From contig DATFPK010000119.1 of NCBI GenBank assembly GCA_035264885.1, positions 1-41,819 on the forward strand: a stretch of DNA of 41,819 nucleotides, written 5' to 3'. Of the stretch, positions 10,366 to 19,293 are shown one piece after another (position 1 is the stretch's first letter; each line of letters begins with the position of its first letter). The notes under the pieces were generated by a model, which did not search any database, was not told the DNA's origin, and saw nothing but the letters and a program-made list of their open reading frames with translations. The DNA is from DATFPK01 sp035264885. GTDB taxonomy: Bacteria > Actinomycetota > Thermoleophilia > Solirubrobacterales > 70-9. Made by a program: the position numbers and the translations under genes.

Positions 10366-11645
10366 TCCAGCGGTACACCCGCCCCGAGATGGGCGCGGTC
10401 TGGGGCCCGCAGCGCAAGCTCGAGAGCTGGCTCGCGGTCGAGCTCGCCGCGACCGATGCGTGGGCCGAGGAGGGGGCCGTCCCGCGCGAGGCCGCCCAGG
10501 CCGCGCGCGCCCAGGCCTCGTTCACCGTCGAGGCGGTCGACGAGCGGGAGCAGGTGACGAACCACGACGTCGCCGCCTTCGTCGACGTCGTCGCCGGGTC
10601 GGTGGGCGAGCACGGGCGCTGGATCCACTACGGCCTGACGTCCTCCGACGTGCTCGACACGGCGCTCGCGCTGCAGCTCCAGCAGGCCGGAATGATCCTG
10701 CTGCGGGGCGCCGGCGCCTACCGCGACGCGCTGATCGACCGGGCCCTCGAGCACCGGGACACGCTCACCGTCGGCCGCACCCACGGGGTCCACGCCGAGC
10801 CGACGACGTTCGGGCTGCGGCTGGCCGGCCTCGCCTTCGAGGCCGACCGCAACCTGCATCGCCTGCAGCGCGCCGTCGAGGGGGCCGCGGTCGGGAAGAT
10901 CTCCGGCGCCGTTGGCACCCATGCGTCCGTGCCGCCGGCGGTCGAAGCGCGAGTGATGCGCGCGCTGGGGTTGCGCCGCGAGGACATCTCGACCCAGGTC
11001 GTCCCGCGTGACCGCCACGCCGAGCTGCTCAGCGCGGTCGCCCTTGCCGGCGCCGGAATCGAGCGCTTCGCCACCGAGGTCCGTAACCTGCAGCGGACCG
11101 AGGTTCGCGAGGTGGAGGAGGCGTTCGGCGCCGGACAGAAGGGATCTTCGGCGATGCCCCACAAGCGCAACCCGATCACCGCGGAGCGGTTGACCGGCCT
11201 CGCCCGGGTCCTGCGCGGCTACGCCCAGACCGGACTCGAGAACGTCGCTCTGTGGCACGAGCGCGACATCTCCCACTCCGGCGCCGAGCGGGTCGTCCTT
11301 CCTGACGCGACGATCCTGCTCGATTACATGCAGCACCGGGCGGCCGGGCTGGCCGAAGGGATGACGGTCCACGCCGACCGGATGCGGGCCAACCTCGACC
11401 TGACCCACGGCGCGCTGTTCAGCCAGCGCGCTCTGACGGCACTGGTCGAATCCGGCCTCTCGCGCGACGAGGCCTACCGGATCGTCCAGGCCGCGGCCCA
11501 GAGGGCCTGGGACACCGGCACGCCGTTCCGCGAACTGCTGGCGGAGGCCGCTCCGCAACTCGACCTCGATGCGGTCTTCGACCACCACGCCTACCTCGAG
11601 CACCTGCCCGAGCTCTTCGCCCGCCTCGAGGCCCTGCGCGGCTGA
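10362..11645 (+). CDS. purB: Adenylosuccinate lyase
   Basis: Cleaves SAICAR to AICAR and adenylosuccinate to AMP, releasing fumarate. The 427-aa fumarase/aspartase superfamily enzyme has the signature GSSAMPHKRNP, whose flexible loop carries the catalytic Ser, plus VGRTHGVHAEPTTFG (catalytic His region) and HYGLTSSDVLDTALA. The GTG start at 10362 overlaps the purE stop by 4 nt, so translation is coupled. The gene ends 3 nt before the convergent P450 gene and no terminator hairpin is visible between them. Confidence 0.98.
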   Translation: MIQRYTRPEMGAVWGPQRKLESWLAVELAATDAWAEEGAVPREAAQAARAQASFTVEAVDEREQVTNHDVAAFVDVVAGSVGEHGRWIHYGLTSSDVLDTALALQLQQAGMILLRGAGAYRDALIDRALEHRDTLTVGRTHGVHAEPTTFGLRLAGLAFEADRNLHRLQRAVEGAAVGKISGAVGTHASVPPAVEARVMRALGLRREDISTQVVPRDRHAELLSAVALAGAGIERFATEVRNLQRTEVREVEEAFGAGQKGSSAMPHKRNPITAERLTGLARVLRGYAQTGLENVALWHERDISHSGAERVVLPDATILLDYMQHRAAGLAEGMTVHADRMRANLDLTHGALFSQRALTALVESGLSRDEAYRIVQAAAQRAWDTGTPFRELLAEAAPQLDLDAVFDHHAYLEHLPELFARLEALRG

Positions 11646-11648
11646 GCC

Positions 11649-12977
11649 TCAGGCGGCGGCCGGAGTCCGGACCGGGTCGCGGCCGAGCAGTCGCACCCGG
11701 GTCCCGTCTCGCGGCGACAGCGTGACGTTGCGGCGGCCAACCCGCTCGGGCCCGCCGGCCGCCTCGAGCCGGCAGCGACCTGCAACCTCGGCGAGGACGA
11801 TCCGCATCTCGAACTCGGCGAAGGCGGCGCCGAGGCAGCGGCGGACGCCGCCTCCGAACGGGATCCAGGCGTAGGTCTCCGGGCCGTCGCCGAGGAAGCG
11901 CTCCGGGCGGAATCGCAGCGGCTCCTCGTAGACGTCGGGGCGCGTGTGGGTGAGCCAGATCGCCGGCGTCACGTCGGTGCCGGCGGGGAGGTCGTACCCG
12001 TCGATCTCGAGCGGCTCGGCCAGGCGGCGACCGGCGATCGGCACGACCGGGCGGAGGCGGAGCGCCTCGGCCACCGTCGCCCGGAGGTAGGCCTCGTCGC
12101 CACCGTCGAGCTCCTCGCGCAGCCGCTCGAGCTCGGCCGGATTGTGGAGCAGGAGGTCGAAGGCCCAGGCCAGAGCCGTCGCCGTCGTCTCGTGCCCGGC
12201 GAGGAGCAGGGTCATCAGCTGGTCGCGGAGCTCGGCGTCGCTCATCCCGCCGCCTTCCTCGAACCGGGCGGAGACGAGCATCGAGAGGATGTCCTCGCGC
12301 CCCTCGAGCCGGGGGTCTTCGCGTCGCTCTGCGATCTCCGCGTACAGCTCGTCGTCGGCGGACCGGAGCATCTGCTCGAACCGCGCCCAGGGGCCGCGCT
12401 CGCCGAGCCGCATCGCGGCCAGAGCGACGAGCTGGGCCACCGGGGAGGCGGTCCGGCCGAGGATCTGGCCCAGCGTCGACCGCAGCCGCGCCAGCCGCTC
12501 CTCGGACGTGACGCCGAAGACGGCGCGCAGGATCACCTCGAGCGCCATCGCCTGCATCCGGGGGTGTAGGGGGAACGGCTCCCCGACCGGCCAGCGGTCG
12601 ATTTCCCTGGTGATCGCGTCGCGAACGATCGCCTCGTAGGTGCGCATCCGCTCACCGTGGAAGGCGGGCAGCATCAGCCGGCGGCGGGTCAGGTGCTCCC
12701 GGCCTTCGAGGAGCAGGACCGAGCGCGAGCCGAGCATCGGCTCGAGCGCCACGTTGCGGCCGGGGGGCAGTCCGTTCCGCTGGTCGGAGTAGACCGCCTT
12801 GACCGCGGCGGGATCGGAGAAGAGGACCATCGGCGACTTGAAGCCGACGAAGCTGACGCTGAAGGCCTCGCCGTAGCGCCGCCGGCAGTCTTCGAGAAAC
12901 GCGATCGGGCGGTAGAACCAGCGCAGCATCTGGATCGCGGGAGCCTGGTCGGGGCCTGGCGGGAGCACCGGGCACAT
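11649..12977 (-). CDS. Cytochrome P450 monooxygenase
   Basis: 442 aa from the ATG at 12977. An upstream in-frame start at 13058 would overlap purC and its promoter, and the extra residues do not look like P450. It shows a Pro-rich MCPVLPPGPDQAP start, I-helix LLLAGHETTATA (AGxxT), K-helix EALRLRP (ExxR), RFRPERF, and the haem loop FGGGVRRCLGAAFAEFE with the axial Cys. The style resembles soluble bacterial P450s of the CYP110-like group, but the family number and substrate cannot be read. No ferredoxin or reductase gene lies nearby. It sits on the minus strand and splits the purine genes between purB and purC. Confidence 0.94.
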   Translation of the reverse strand: MCPVLPPGPDQAPAIQMLRWFYRPIAFLEDCRRRYGEAFSVSFVGFKSPMVLFSDPAAVKAVYSDQRNGLPPGRNVALEPMLGSRSVLLLEGREHLTRRRLMLPAFHGERMRTYEAIVRDAITREIDRWPVGEPFPLHPRMQAMALEVILRAVFGVTSEERLARLRSTLGQILGRTASPVAQLVALAAMRLGERGPWARFEQMLRSADDELYAEIAERREDPRLEGREDILSMLVSARFEEGGGMSDAELRDQLMTLLLAGHETTATALAWAFDLLLHNPAELERLREELDGGDEAYLRATVAEALRLRPVVPIAGRRLAEPLEIDGYDLPAGTDVTPAIWLTHTRPDVYEEPLRFRPERFLGDGPETYAWIPFGGGVRRCLGAAFAEFEMRIVLAEVAGRCRLEAAGGPERVGRRNVTLSPRDGTRVRLLGRDPVRTPAAA

Positions 12978-12997
12978 TCTGCCGCTACCGGGACAGC

Positions 12998-13003
12998 TAG
13001 CAT
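12998..13003 (+). promoter_or_regulatory. -10-like hexamer upstream of purC
   Basis: TAGCAT, 11 nt before the purC ATG. A start 6-7 nt downstream would give a leader of only about 5 nt, the same geometry as purH. The overlapping GCTAGC palindrome could also serve the divergent P450 gene. Confidence 0.35.
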
Positions 13004-13014
13004 CGAGCCTGGCG

Positions 13015-13866
13015 ATGGGCGGCGCGATCGAAGAGCTCAAACTGCACTCCTCCGGCAAGGTCCGGGAGATCTACGAGGTCGACGACGACCTGCTGATGGT
13101 GGCCTCGGACCGGATCTCGATCTACGACGTCGTGATGCCGACGCCGATCCCCGACAAGGGCAAGGTCCTGACCCAGATGTCGATCTTCTGGTTCGAGACG
13201 ACCGGGGACATCGTGCCCAACCATTACCTCTCCGAAGACGTGCCCGAGGAGGTCACCGACCGGGGGATCCGGGTCAAGAAGCTCGAGATGTACCCGGTCG
13301 AGTGCGTCGTCCGCGGCTACCTTTCGGGGTCGGGCTGGAAGGAGTACCGCGACAGCGGCGAGGTCTGCGGCATATCCCTTCCCGAGGGACTGCGGGAGTC
13401 AGACAAGCTGCCGGAGCCGATCTTCACCCCGGCGACGAAGGCCGAGATCGGCGAGCACGACGAGAACATCGACTTCGACCGGGCGGCCGAGCTCATCGGG
13501 GACCGGGCGCTGATGGAGGATCTGCGGCGGGTGTCGATCGAGCTCTACCAGCACGCCGCCGACCACGCGGCCGAGCGCGGGATCATCGTCGCCGACACCA
13601 AGTTCGAGTTCGGCCGCTCCGCGGGGGCCGAGGTCGTGCTGGGCGACGAGGTGCTGACGCCCGATTCCTCGCGCTTCTGGCCGGCGGACTCCTACGAGCC
13701 GGGCGGGACGCAGCCGTCCTTCGACAAGCAATACGTCCGCGACTGGGCCGACGCCGAGGGCTGGGACCACTCCCCGCCGGCGCCGGAGCTGCCGCCGGAC
13801 ATCGTCGAGCAGACCCGCGCCAAGTACGTCGAGGCATACGAGCGGATCACCGAGCGGAGCTTTTGA
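13015..13866 (+). CDS. purC: SAICAR synthetase
   Basis: Condenses CAIR with aspartate using ATP to give SAICAR. 283 aa. It opens with HSSGKVREIYEVDDDLLMVA (nucleotide-binding region) and continues with ASDRISIYDVVMPTPIPDKG, VECVVRGYLSGSGWKEY and IVADTKFEFGR, all typical. The ATG at 13015 has no Shine-Dalgarno sequence and is probably nearly leaderless. It heads the purC-purS-purQ-purL run. Confidence 0.98.
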   Translation: MGGAIEELKLHSSGKVREIYEVDDDLLMVASDRISIYDVVMPTPIPDKGKVLTQMSIFWFETTGDIVPNHYLSEDVPEEVTDRGIRVKKLEMYPVECVVRGYLSGSGWKEYRDSGEVCGISLPEGLRESDKLPEPIFTPATKAEIGEHDENIDFDRAAELIGDRALMEDLRRVSIELYQHAADHAAERGIIVADTKFEFGRSAGAEVVLGDEVLTPDSSRFWPADSYEPGGTQPSFDKQYVRDWADAEGWDHSPPAPELPPDIVEQTRAKYVEAYERITERSF

Positions 13867-13868
13867 CG

Positions 13869-14102
13869 GTGGCGAGAGCCCGCGTCCTGATCCGTCCCAA
13901 GGAGGGCATCCTCGACCCTCAGGGCAAGGCGGTCGAGGGCGCTCTGCCGGCGCTCGGCTTCGACGGGGTCGAGCACGTGCGCATCGGCCGCATGGTCGAG
14001 CTCGAGGCGGCCGACGCGGCCCGCCTGCCAGAGCTCTGCGAGAAGCTGCTCGCGAACCCGCTGATCGAGGACTACGAGATCCAGACCCTGGACGGGGAGT
14101 GA
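13869..14102 (+). CDS. purS: FGAM synthase subunit PurS
   Basis: 77 aa, start GTG 13869, 2 nt after the purC stop, with GGAG at 13857-13860. The sequence begins VARARVLIRPKEGILDPQGK and ends IEDYEIQTLDGE, both diagnostic of PurS, the small structural subunit that bridges PurQ and small PurL in the FGAR amidotransferase. The longer open frame upstream is only the antisense of the P450 gene and is not part of it. The stop overlaps purQ by 4 nt. Confidence 0.95.
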   Translation: MARARVLIRPKEGILDPQGKAVEGALPALGFDGVEHVRIGRMVELEAADAARLPELCEKLLANPLIEDYEIQTLDGE

Positions 14103-14764
14103 TCTGGGGCGTCATCCAGTTCCCCGGCTCCTGCGACGAGCGGGACGCGCTGCACGCATGCTCGCTGGCTGGTGAGTCGCGGCTGGTCTGGCACGAGGAC
14201 CGTGACCTCTCTACCATCGACGCCATTGTCGTCCCCGGCGGCTTCTCCTACGGGGACTACCTGCGCGCCGGCGCGCTGGCCCGGTTCTCGCCGGCGATGG
14301 AGGCCGTCGCCGACTTCGCCGCCGCCGGCGGGCCGGTTTTGGGGATCTGCAACGGCTTCCAGGTCCTCTGCGAGGCCCACCTGCTGCCAGGCGCCCTGCT
14401 GCCGAACGCGGAGATGCGGTTCGTCTGCCGCCAGGTCGAGCTGACCGCGACCGGCGCCGGCTGCCCCTTCCTCGCCGGGATCGATCCGGGCGAGCGGCTC
14501 TCGATCCCGGTCAAGCACCAGAGCGGACGCTTCTACGCGCCGGCGGAGGAGCTCGAGCGGCTCGAGGCGAACGGCCAGGTCGCCTTTCGCTACGCGACCG
14601 ACCACAACCTCAACGGCTCCGCAGGCGACATCGCGGGGGTCGTCAACGAGGCCGGCAACGTGCTCGGGCTTATGCCCCATCCCGAGCACGCCGTGGACGA
14701 GCTGACCGGCTCGACCGACGGCCTGCGGATCTTCCGGGCGCTGGCCGAGCGGGTGCCGGCGTGA
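14099..14764 (+). CDS. purQ: FGAM synthase glutaminase subunit PurQ
   Basis: Supplies ammonia from glutamine to PurL. 221-aa class I glutamine amidotransferase: MIWGVIQFPGSCDERD start, oxyanion PGGFSYGDYLRAG, nucleophile Cys in VLGICNGFQVLCEA, and the C-terminal His-Glu pair in MPHPEHAVDE. GTG start overlaps the purS stop (GTGA), and its own stop overlaps the purL start (GTGA), so the three subunits are translationally coupled, fitting a fixed stoichiometry. Confidence 0.98.
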   Translation: MIWGVIQFPGSCDERDALHACSLAGESRLVWHEDRDLSTIDAIVVPGGFSYGDYLRAGALARFSPAMEAVADFAAAGGPVLGICNGFQVLCEAHLLPGALLPNAEMRFVCRQVELTATGAGCPFLAGIDPGERLSIPVKHQSGRFYAPAEELERLEANGQVAFRYATDHNLNGSAGDIAGVVNEAGNVLGLMPHPEHAVDELTGSTDGLRIFRALAERVPA

Positions 14765-16983
14765 GCGTCGGGGTCGAGGCTGCGGGCAAGTCCGAGGCCG
14801 TGGCCCTCGGGCTGACGGCGGACGAGTACGACCTGATCTGCGAGAAGCTCGGCCGAGAGCCGAACCGGGTCGAGCTGGCGATGTTCTCGCTGCTCTGGTC
14901 CGAGCACTGCGCCTACAAGCACTCGCGCAAGCTTCTGCGCCGCCTGCCGACCGAGGGGGACCGGGTGGTGATGGGACCGGGCGAGAACGCCGGGGCCGTG
15001 TCGCTCGGCTCCGGCTACGCGGTCGCATTCAAGGTCGAGTCCCACAACCACCCCAGTGCGGTCGAGCCGTTCCAGGGCGCCGCGACGGGGGTCGGCGGGA
15101 TCCTCCGCGACGTCTTCGCCCTCGGCGCCCGTCCGATCGCCGTCCTTGACTCGTTGCGGTTCGGCGAGCTCGACTCGAGGCGCTCGCGCTACCTGCTCGA
15201 CGGCGCCATCCGCGGCATCGGCCACTACGGCAACTCGATCGGCGTGCCGACGGTCGGCGGAGAGATCTACTTCGAGGCTCCATACGAGCAGAACTGCCTC
15301 GTAAACGCGATGTGCGTCGGGCTGGCGAAGCGCGACGACATGGTCCGCGCCGCCGCCGCCGGCGTCGGGAACGTGGTGATCCTGATGGGGGCCTCCACCG
15401 GCCGCGACGGAATCGGCGGCGCCTCGGTTCTCGCCTCGGCCGAGCTCGACGAGGAAGACGAGTCGAAGCGTCCCAGCGTCCAGATCGGCGATCCGTTCGA
15501 GGAGTCGAAGCTGCTCGAGTGCTGCCTCGAGCTGCTCGGCAAGGGCCTGCTGGTCTCGCTCCAGGACCTCGGGGCGGCGGGGCTGACCTCGTCGGCCGGG
15601 GAGATGGCCTCGGCCGGAGGCGTAGGGATCGACCTCCACGTCGACCGGGTTCCCTTACGCGAGCCCGACCTGGAGCCCTTCGAGATCATGGTCTCCGAGT
15701 CCCAGGAGCGGATGCTGGCGGTGGTCGCCCCGCAGGACGCCGACGCGGTCCGGGCGGTCTGCGCCAAGTGGCAGACGGGGTCGGCGGTGATCGGCGAGGT
15801 GACGGACAGCGGCAGGGTCCGCGTGCTGAGCGACGGCGAGGAGGTCGGCGACGTCCCGGTCGAGGCGCTGGTCGACGGGTGCCCCCTCTACGACCTCGAG
15901 CCGGCCGAGCCCGAGGGGTGGACCTACGGCAACCGGGCCACGCTCGCCGCCGAGGCGAGCCCGCGCGAACAGCTTCTGGCCCTACTCTCGGCGCCGAGCA
16001 TCGCCTCGAAGCGCTGGGCCTTCGAGCAGTACGACTCGGTGGTCGGCTCCCGCACGGTCCGCCGCCCCGAAGCCGCCGACGCCGCGGTGCTGCAGATCCC
16101 CGAAGCGGGAGCCGCGATCGCGGTCTCGATCGACGGCAACGGCCGCAGGGTGGCCTGCGACCCCTACAACGGGACGGTCGAGGCGGTGCTCGAATGTGCG
16201 CAGAACCTGGCCTGCGTCGGCGCCGAGCCGCTCGGGTTGACCAACTGCCTCAACTTCGGCAACCCGGAGAAGCCGCACCCCGCGTGGCAGCTCGACCGGG
16301 CGGTCGCGGGGCTGGCCGACGCCTGCTCGGCGCTGCGCGTGCCGGTCGTCGGCGGCAACGTCTCGCTCTACAACGAAGGCGCCGACGGGCCGATCTATCC
16401 GACCCCGGTCGTCGGCATGGTCGGCGAGCTGCCCGACCCGGCCCGCGCCGCCGGCAGCGGCTTCCGCCACGAGGGCGACCTCGTCGCCCTGGTCGGGCCG
16501 TTCCGGCCCTCGCTCGCGGGGTCGGAGCTGGCCAAGCAGCGGGGCGAGCTCGGCAAGGGCCTGCCGGCTCCGGACATCGAGACCGTGGCGGCCGCTTGCG
16601 CGGCGGTTCGGTCGGCGGTGCGCGAGGGCGCCATCACCAGCGCGCACGACGTCAGCGACGGCGGCTTCGCCTGCGCGCTCGCCGAGGCGGCGATCGCGGG
16701 CGGAGTCGGAGCTCGCGCCGACCTGCGCGCCTTCGCGCGCCGGCGCGGGCTCGCTGACGAGGAGGCCCTGTTCGGCGAGGGTGCCGGCGGCTTCCTGGTC
16801 AGCGGGCCCGCCGAGGCGGTCGAGTCGCTCGGCGGCGGCGCCGAGGTCTTCGTGATCGGCGCGGTCGGCGGCGACGAGTTGGAGGTTCGGGCCACGGAGC
16901 GGACCCTCTCGGTTCCGCTTGCCGATGCCGAGGCGGCGTGGTTGTCGCTGCGCGAGCGGGCGGAGGGCGCAGCGACCGTCTGA
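14761..16983 (+). CDS. purL: FGAM synthase large subunit PurL (small type)
   Basis: Converts FGAR to FGAM with ATP and PurQ-derived ammonia. 740 aa, the size of the multi-subunit PurL rather than the approximately 1,300-aa fused type, consistent with separate purS and purQ. Visible motifs: ALMFSLLWSEHCAYK-like region (AMFSLLWSEHCAYKHS), VAFKVESHNHPSAVEPF, GVGGILRDVFALGARPI, VVGGNVSLYNE and SAHDVSDGGFACALAEA. Last gene of the purCSQL run; 66 bp separate it from the ABC transporter. Confidence 0.98.
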   Translation: MSVGVEAAGKSEAVALGLTADEYDLICEKLGREPNRVELAMFSLLWSEHCAYKHSRKLLRRLPTEGDRVVMGPGENAGAVSLGSGYAVAFKVESHNHPSAVEPFQGAATGVGGILRDVFALGARPIAVLDSLRFGELDSRRSRYLLDGAIRGIGHYGNSIGVPTVGGEIYFEAPYEQNCLVNAMCVGLAKRDDMVRAAAAGVGNVVILMGASTGRDGIGGASVLASAELDEEDESKRPSVQIGDPFEESKLLECCLELLGKGLLVSLQDLGAAGLTSSAGEMASAGGVGIDLHVDRVPLREPDLEPFEIMVSESQERMLAVVAPQDADAVRAVCAKWQTGSAVIGEVTDSGRVRVLSDGEEVGDVPVEALVDGCPLYDLEPAEPEGWTYGNRATLAAEASPREQLLALLSAPSIASKRWAFEQYDSVVGSRTVRRPEAADAAVLQIPEAGAAIAVSIDGNGRRVACDPYNGTVEAVLECAQNLACVGAEPLGLTNCLNFGNPEKPHPAWQLDRAVAGLADACSALRVPVVGGNVSLYNEGADGPIYPTPVVGMVGELPDPARAAGSGFRHEGDLVALVGPFRPSLAGSELAKQRGELGKGLPAPDIETVAAACAAVRSAVREGAITSAHDVSDGGFACALAEAAIAGGVGARADLRAFARRRGLADEEALFGEGAGGFLVSGPAEAVESLGGGAEVFVIGAVGGDELEVRATERTLSVPLADAEAAWLSLRERAEGAATV

Positions 16984-17003
16984 CGCCCCGCGGCGCGTTC
17001 CGT

Positions 17004-17030
17004 TTGCGACGAAGAACCCGGGGGTAGGTA
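17004..17030 (+). promoter_or_regulatory. Possible promoter for the ABC importer operon
   Basis: TTGCGA at 17004-17009 and TAGGTA at 17025-17030 (15-bp spacer) lie in the 66-bp gap after purL. A GAGGGGA ribosome site at 17038-17044 precedes the ATG at 17050. The match is weak. Confidence 0.3.
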
Positions 17031-17049
17031 CCTCACCGAGGGGACGCGG

Positions 17050-18354
17050 ATGCAGAGGACCGCGAAGCAGAGCCGGCGGAGGCGGACGTTGCTCCGGCCG
17101 GTTCTCTGCCTCGCAGCGATTTTCGCCGTCGCGGTCGTGGCGGTCGGATGCGGCGGCGAGGACAGCGGGTCGGGCGAACGAACCCTGAGCTGGTTCGTCG
17201 CGATCCAGCCGGGCGGGACGATCGAGGACGTCGCCGCGCGCTGCTCGAAGGAATCCGGCGGCAAGTACACGATCGAGCCGGAGTTCCTGCCGACCGACGC
17301 CACGCAGCAGCGGGAGCAGCTCGTCCGGCGCCTCGGGGCGGAGGACTCGAGCATCGACATCATCGGCATGGACGTGATCTGGACCGGGGAGTTCGCCAAC
17401 GCCGGCTGGGTCGAGAAGTGGGCGGGGCCGCTGAAGGAGCAGGTCACCGACAAGGTCTTCCCCAACGTGATCGAGACCGCCTCGTTCGAGAACGATCTCT
17501 ACGCCGCCCCCTTCAACACCAACACGCAGCTCCTCTGGTACCGCAAGGACCTGGTGAAGAAGGCGCCGCGCACCTGGGACCAGATGATCGACCAAGCCGA
17601 GAAGCTCGGGCCCGACAACGCCGGCACGATTCAGGTCCAGGCGCTGCGCTACGAGGGGTTCATGGTCTGGGTCAACGGCCTGATCGAGAGCGCCGGTACG
17701 ACGATCCTGTCCGGTCCCGAATCGGTGAACCTGGAAGAGAAGCCGACCGAGCAGGCGCTCGAGGTGATCGGCCGCCTCGCCAAGTCGACTGCTGCCCCGC
17801 CGACGATGGAGACGGCCGACGAGGACGTCACCCGGCTCGGCTTCGAGGCCGGGGACTCGGCGTTCATGACCAACTACACCTTCGCCTATGCGAGCGCCAA
17901 GGAGAACGCGCCCGACGTCGCCAAGAACATGGGGTTCGCGCGGTTCCCGCGTGTTGACGCGAACACGCCGAGCAAGCCGCCGCTCGGAGGCTTCAACCTC
18001 GCCGTGAGCTCATTCTCGGAGAACAAGGACGTGGCGTTCGACGCGGCCGCCTGCCTCGCCGGCCGTGAGAGCCAACTCAAGGCGGTCGAGCTCGACGGCC
18101 TGCCTCCGTCGCGCTCCGACCTCTACACCAACAAGACGGTCACCGGGGCCTACCCGGGATTCGCGTCGCTGGTCAAGCAGTCGATCGAAGCCTCGGGGCC
18201 GCGGCCGACCACCCCCGCCTACCAGGACGTGTCGCTGGGGGTGCAGCGCACCCTGCATCCGCCCGACAAGATCGACCCGAATGACGTCGCCTCGGTCTAT
18301 GACGAGCTGAAGTCGAAGCTCGAGGACGCGGTCAAGCGGGAGGGCCTGCTGTGA
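17050..18354 (+). CDS. Carbohydrate ABC transporter substrate-binding lipoprotein (LpqY-like)
   Basis: 434 aa. A basic N-terminus is followed by a hydrophobic segment and a lipobox ending VAVG-Cys37, predicting a lipoprotein. The mature part resembles family 1 solute-binding proteins. The segment PTDATQQREQLVRRLGAEDSSIDIIGMDVIW matches the LPTSASDQR...DSSLDVM region of LpqY-type trehalose binders, and APFNTNTQLLWYRKDLV is the usual sugar-pocket stretch. First gene of a four-gene importer. The substrate (trehalose, maltose or another alpha-glucoside) is an inference from resemblance. Confidence 0.88.
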   Translation: MQRTAKQSRRRRTLLRPVLCLAAIFAVAVVAVGCGGEDSGSGERTLSWFVAIQPGGTIEDVAARCSKESGGKYTIEPEFLPTDATQQREQLVRRLGAEDSSIDIIGMDVIWTGEFANAGWVEKWAGPLKEQVTDKVFPNVIETASFENDLYAAPFNTNTQLLWYRKDLVKKAPRTWDQMIDQAEKLGPDNAGTIQVQALRYEGFMVWVNGLIESAGTTILSGPESVNLEEKPTEQALEVIGRLAKSTAAPPTMETADEDVTRLGFEAGDSAFMTNYTFAYASAKENAPDVAKNMGFARFPRVDANTPSKPPLGGFNLAVSSFSENKDVAFDAAACLAGRESQLKAVELDGLPPSRSDLYTNKTVTGAYPGFASLVKQSIEASGPRPTTPAYQDVSLGVQRTLHPPDKIDPNDVASVYDELKSKLEDAVKREGLL

Positions 18355-18370
18355 GCGAGGTGGATGCCTA

Positions 18371-19291
18371 ATGGAAGCCGCGACCCAGACGCAGCCGCGC
18401 GGCGGCGTCAGCCAGCGCACCCGCTCGGAGCGGCGGCTCGGCTGGATGCTCTGCGCGCCGGCTGTGATCGCCATGCTCGCCGTGACCGCCTACCCGATCG
18501 GCTACGCGATCGTCCTCTCGGTTCAGCAGATCGACATCCGCTTCCCCGAGGAGGGCGGCTTCGTCGGCTTCGACAACTACAGCGCCGTCCTCAGCTCGGA
18601 CCTGTGGTGGACCGACCTCTTCAACACGCTGTTCATCACGGTCATCTCGGTCTCGATCGAGCTGGTGCTGGGGATGGCGATCGCGCTGGTGATGTATCGG
18701 GCGATCTTCGGCCGTGGCGTGGTCCGCACCTCCGTGCTGATCCCGTACGGGATCATCACCGTCGTCGCGGCGTTCGCCTGGCAGTTCGCGTTCGCCCCGG
18801 ACAGCGGCTTCGTCAACCACCTGCCCCTGATCGCCGACGACAAGGACTGGTTCGGGGACCGGTTCAGCGCCTTCGCCGTGATCATCATGGCCGAGGTCTG
18901 GAAGACCACCCCGTTCATGGCGCTGATCCTGCTGGCGGGGATGGTGACGATCGACGACGGGCTCTACGAGGCCGCCAAGGTGGACGGCGCGAGCGCCGTC
19001 CAGCGGTTCTTCCGGATCACCCTGCCGCTGATGAAGCCGGCGATCCTGGTCGCGCTTCTGTTCCGCACGCTCGACGCCTTCCGCGTCTTCGACACGATCT
19101 TCATCATGACCGCGGGGGCCCAGGACACCGAATCGGTGTCGATCCTCGGCTTCAACCAGCTGATCTCGCGGCTCAACCTAGGTCTCGGGTCGGCGGTGTC
19201 CGTGCTGATCTTCCTCTGCGTGCTGGTGATCGCGTTCCTGTACGTGCGCGGGTTCGGCACCCGACTCCAGGAAGGACGACCGGGAAGCTAG
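18371..19291 (+). CDS. Carbohydrate ABC transporter permease 1 (SugA/MalF-like)
   Basis: 306 aa with about six membrane helices. The EAA loop, EAAKVDGASAVQRFFRITLP followed by LMKPAI, contacts the ATPase. The start MEAATQTQPRGG at ATG 18371 has GAGGTGG about 7 nt upstream; ATG 18364 is in another frame. It follows the binding-protein gene by 16 nt. The pair with the next permease forms the membrane channel. Confidence 0.92.
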   Translation: MEAATQTQPRGGVSQRTRSERRLGWMLCAPAVIAMLAVTAYPIGYAIVLSVQQIDIRFPEEGGFVGFDNYSAVLSSDLWWTDLFNTLFITVISVSIELVLGMAIALVMYRAIFGRGVVRTSVLIPYGIITVVAAFAWQFAFAPDSGFVNHLPLIADDKDWFGDRFSAFAVIIMAEVWKTTPFMALILLAGMVTIDDGLYEAAKVDGASAVQRFFRITLPLMKPAILVALLFRTLDAFRVFDTIFIMTAGAQDTESVSILGFNQLISRLNLGLGSAVSVLIFLCVLVIAFLYVRGFGTRLQEGRPGS

Positions 19292-19293
19292 GG

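Noticed and set aside
12657..13868. Long frame leading into purS
   Set aside because: Antisense to the P450 gene and out of frame over purC. Only the 77-residue PurS part from GTG 13869 is protein-like.
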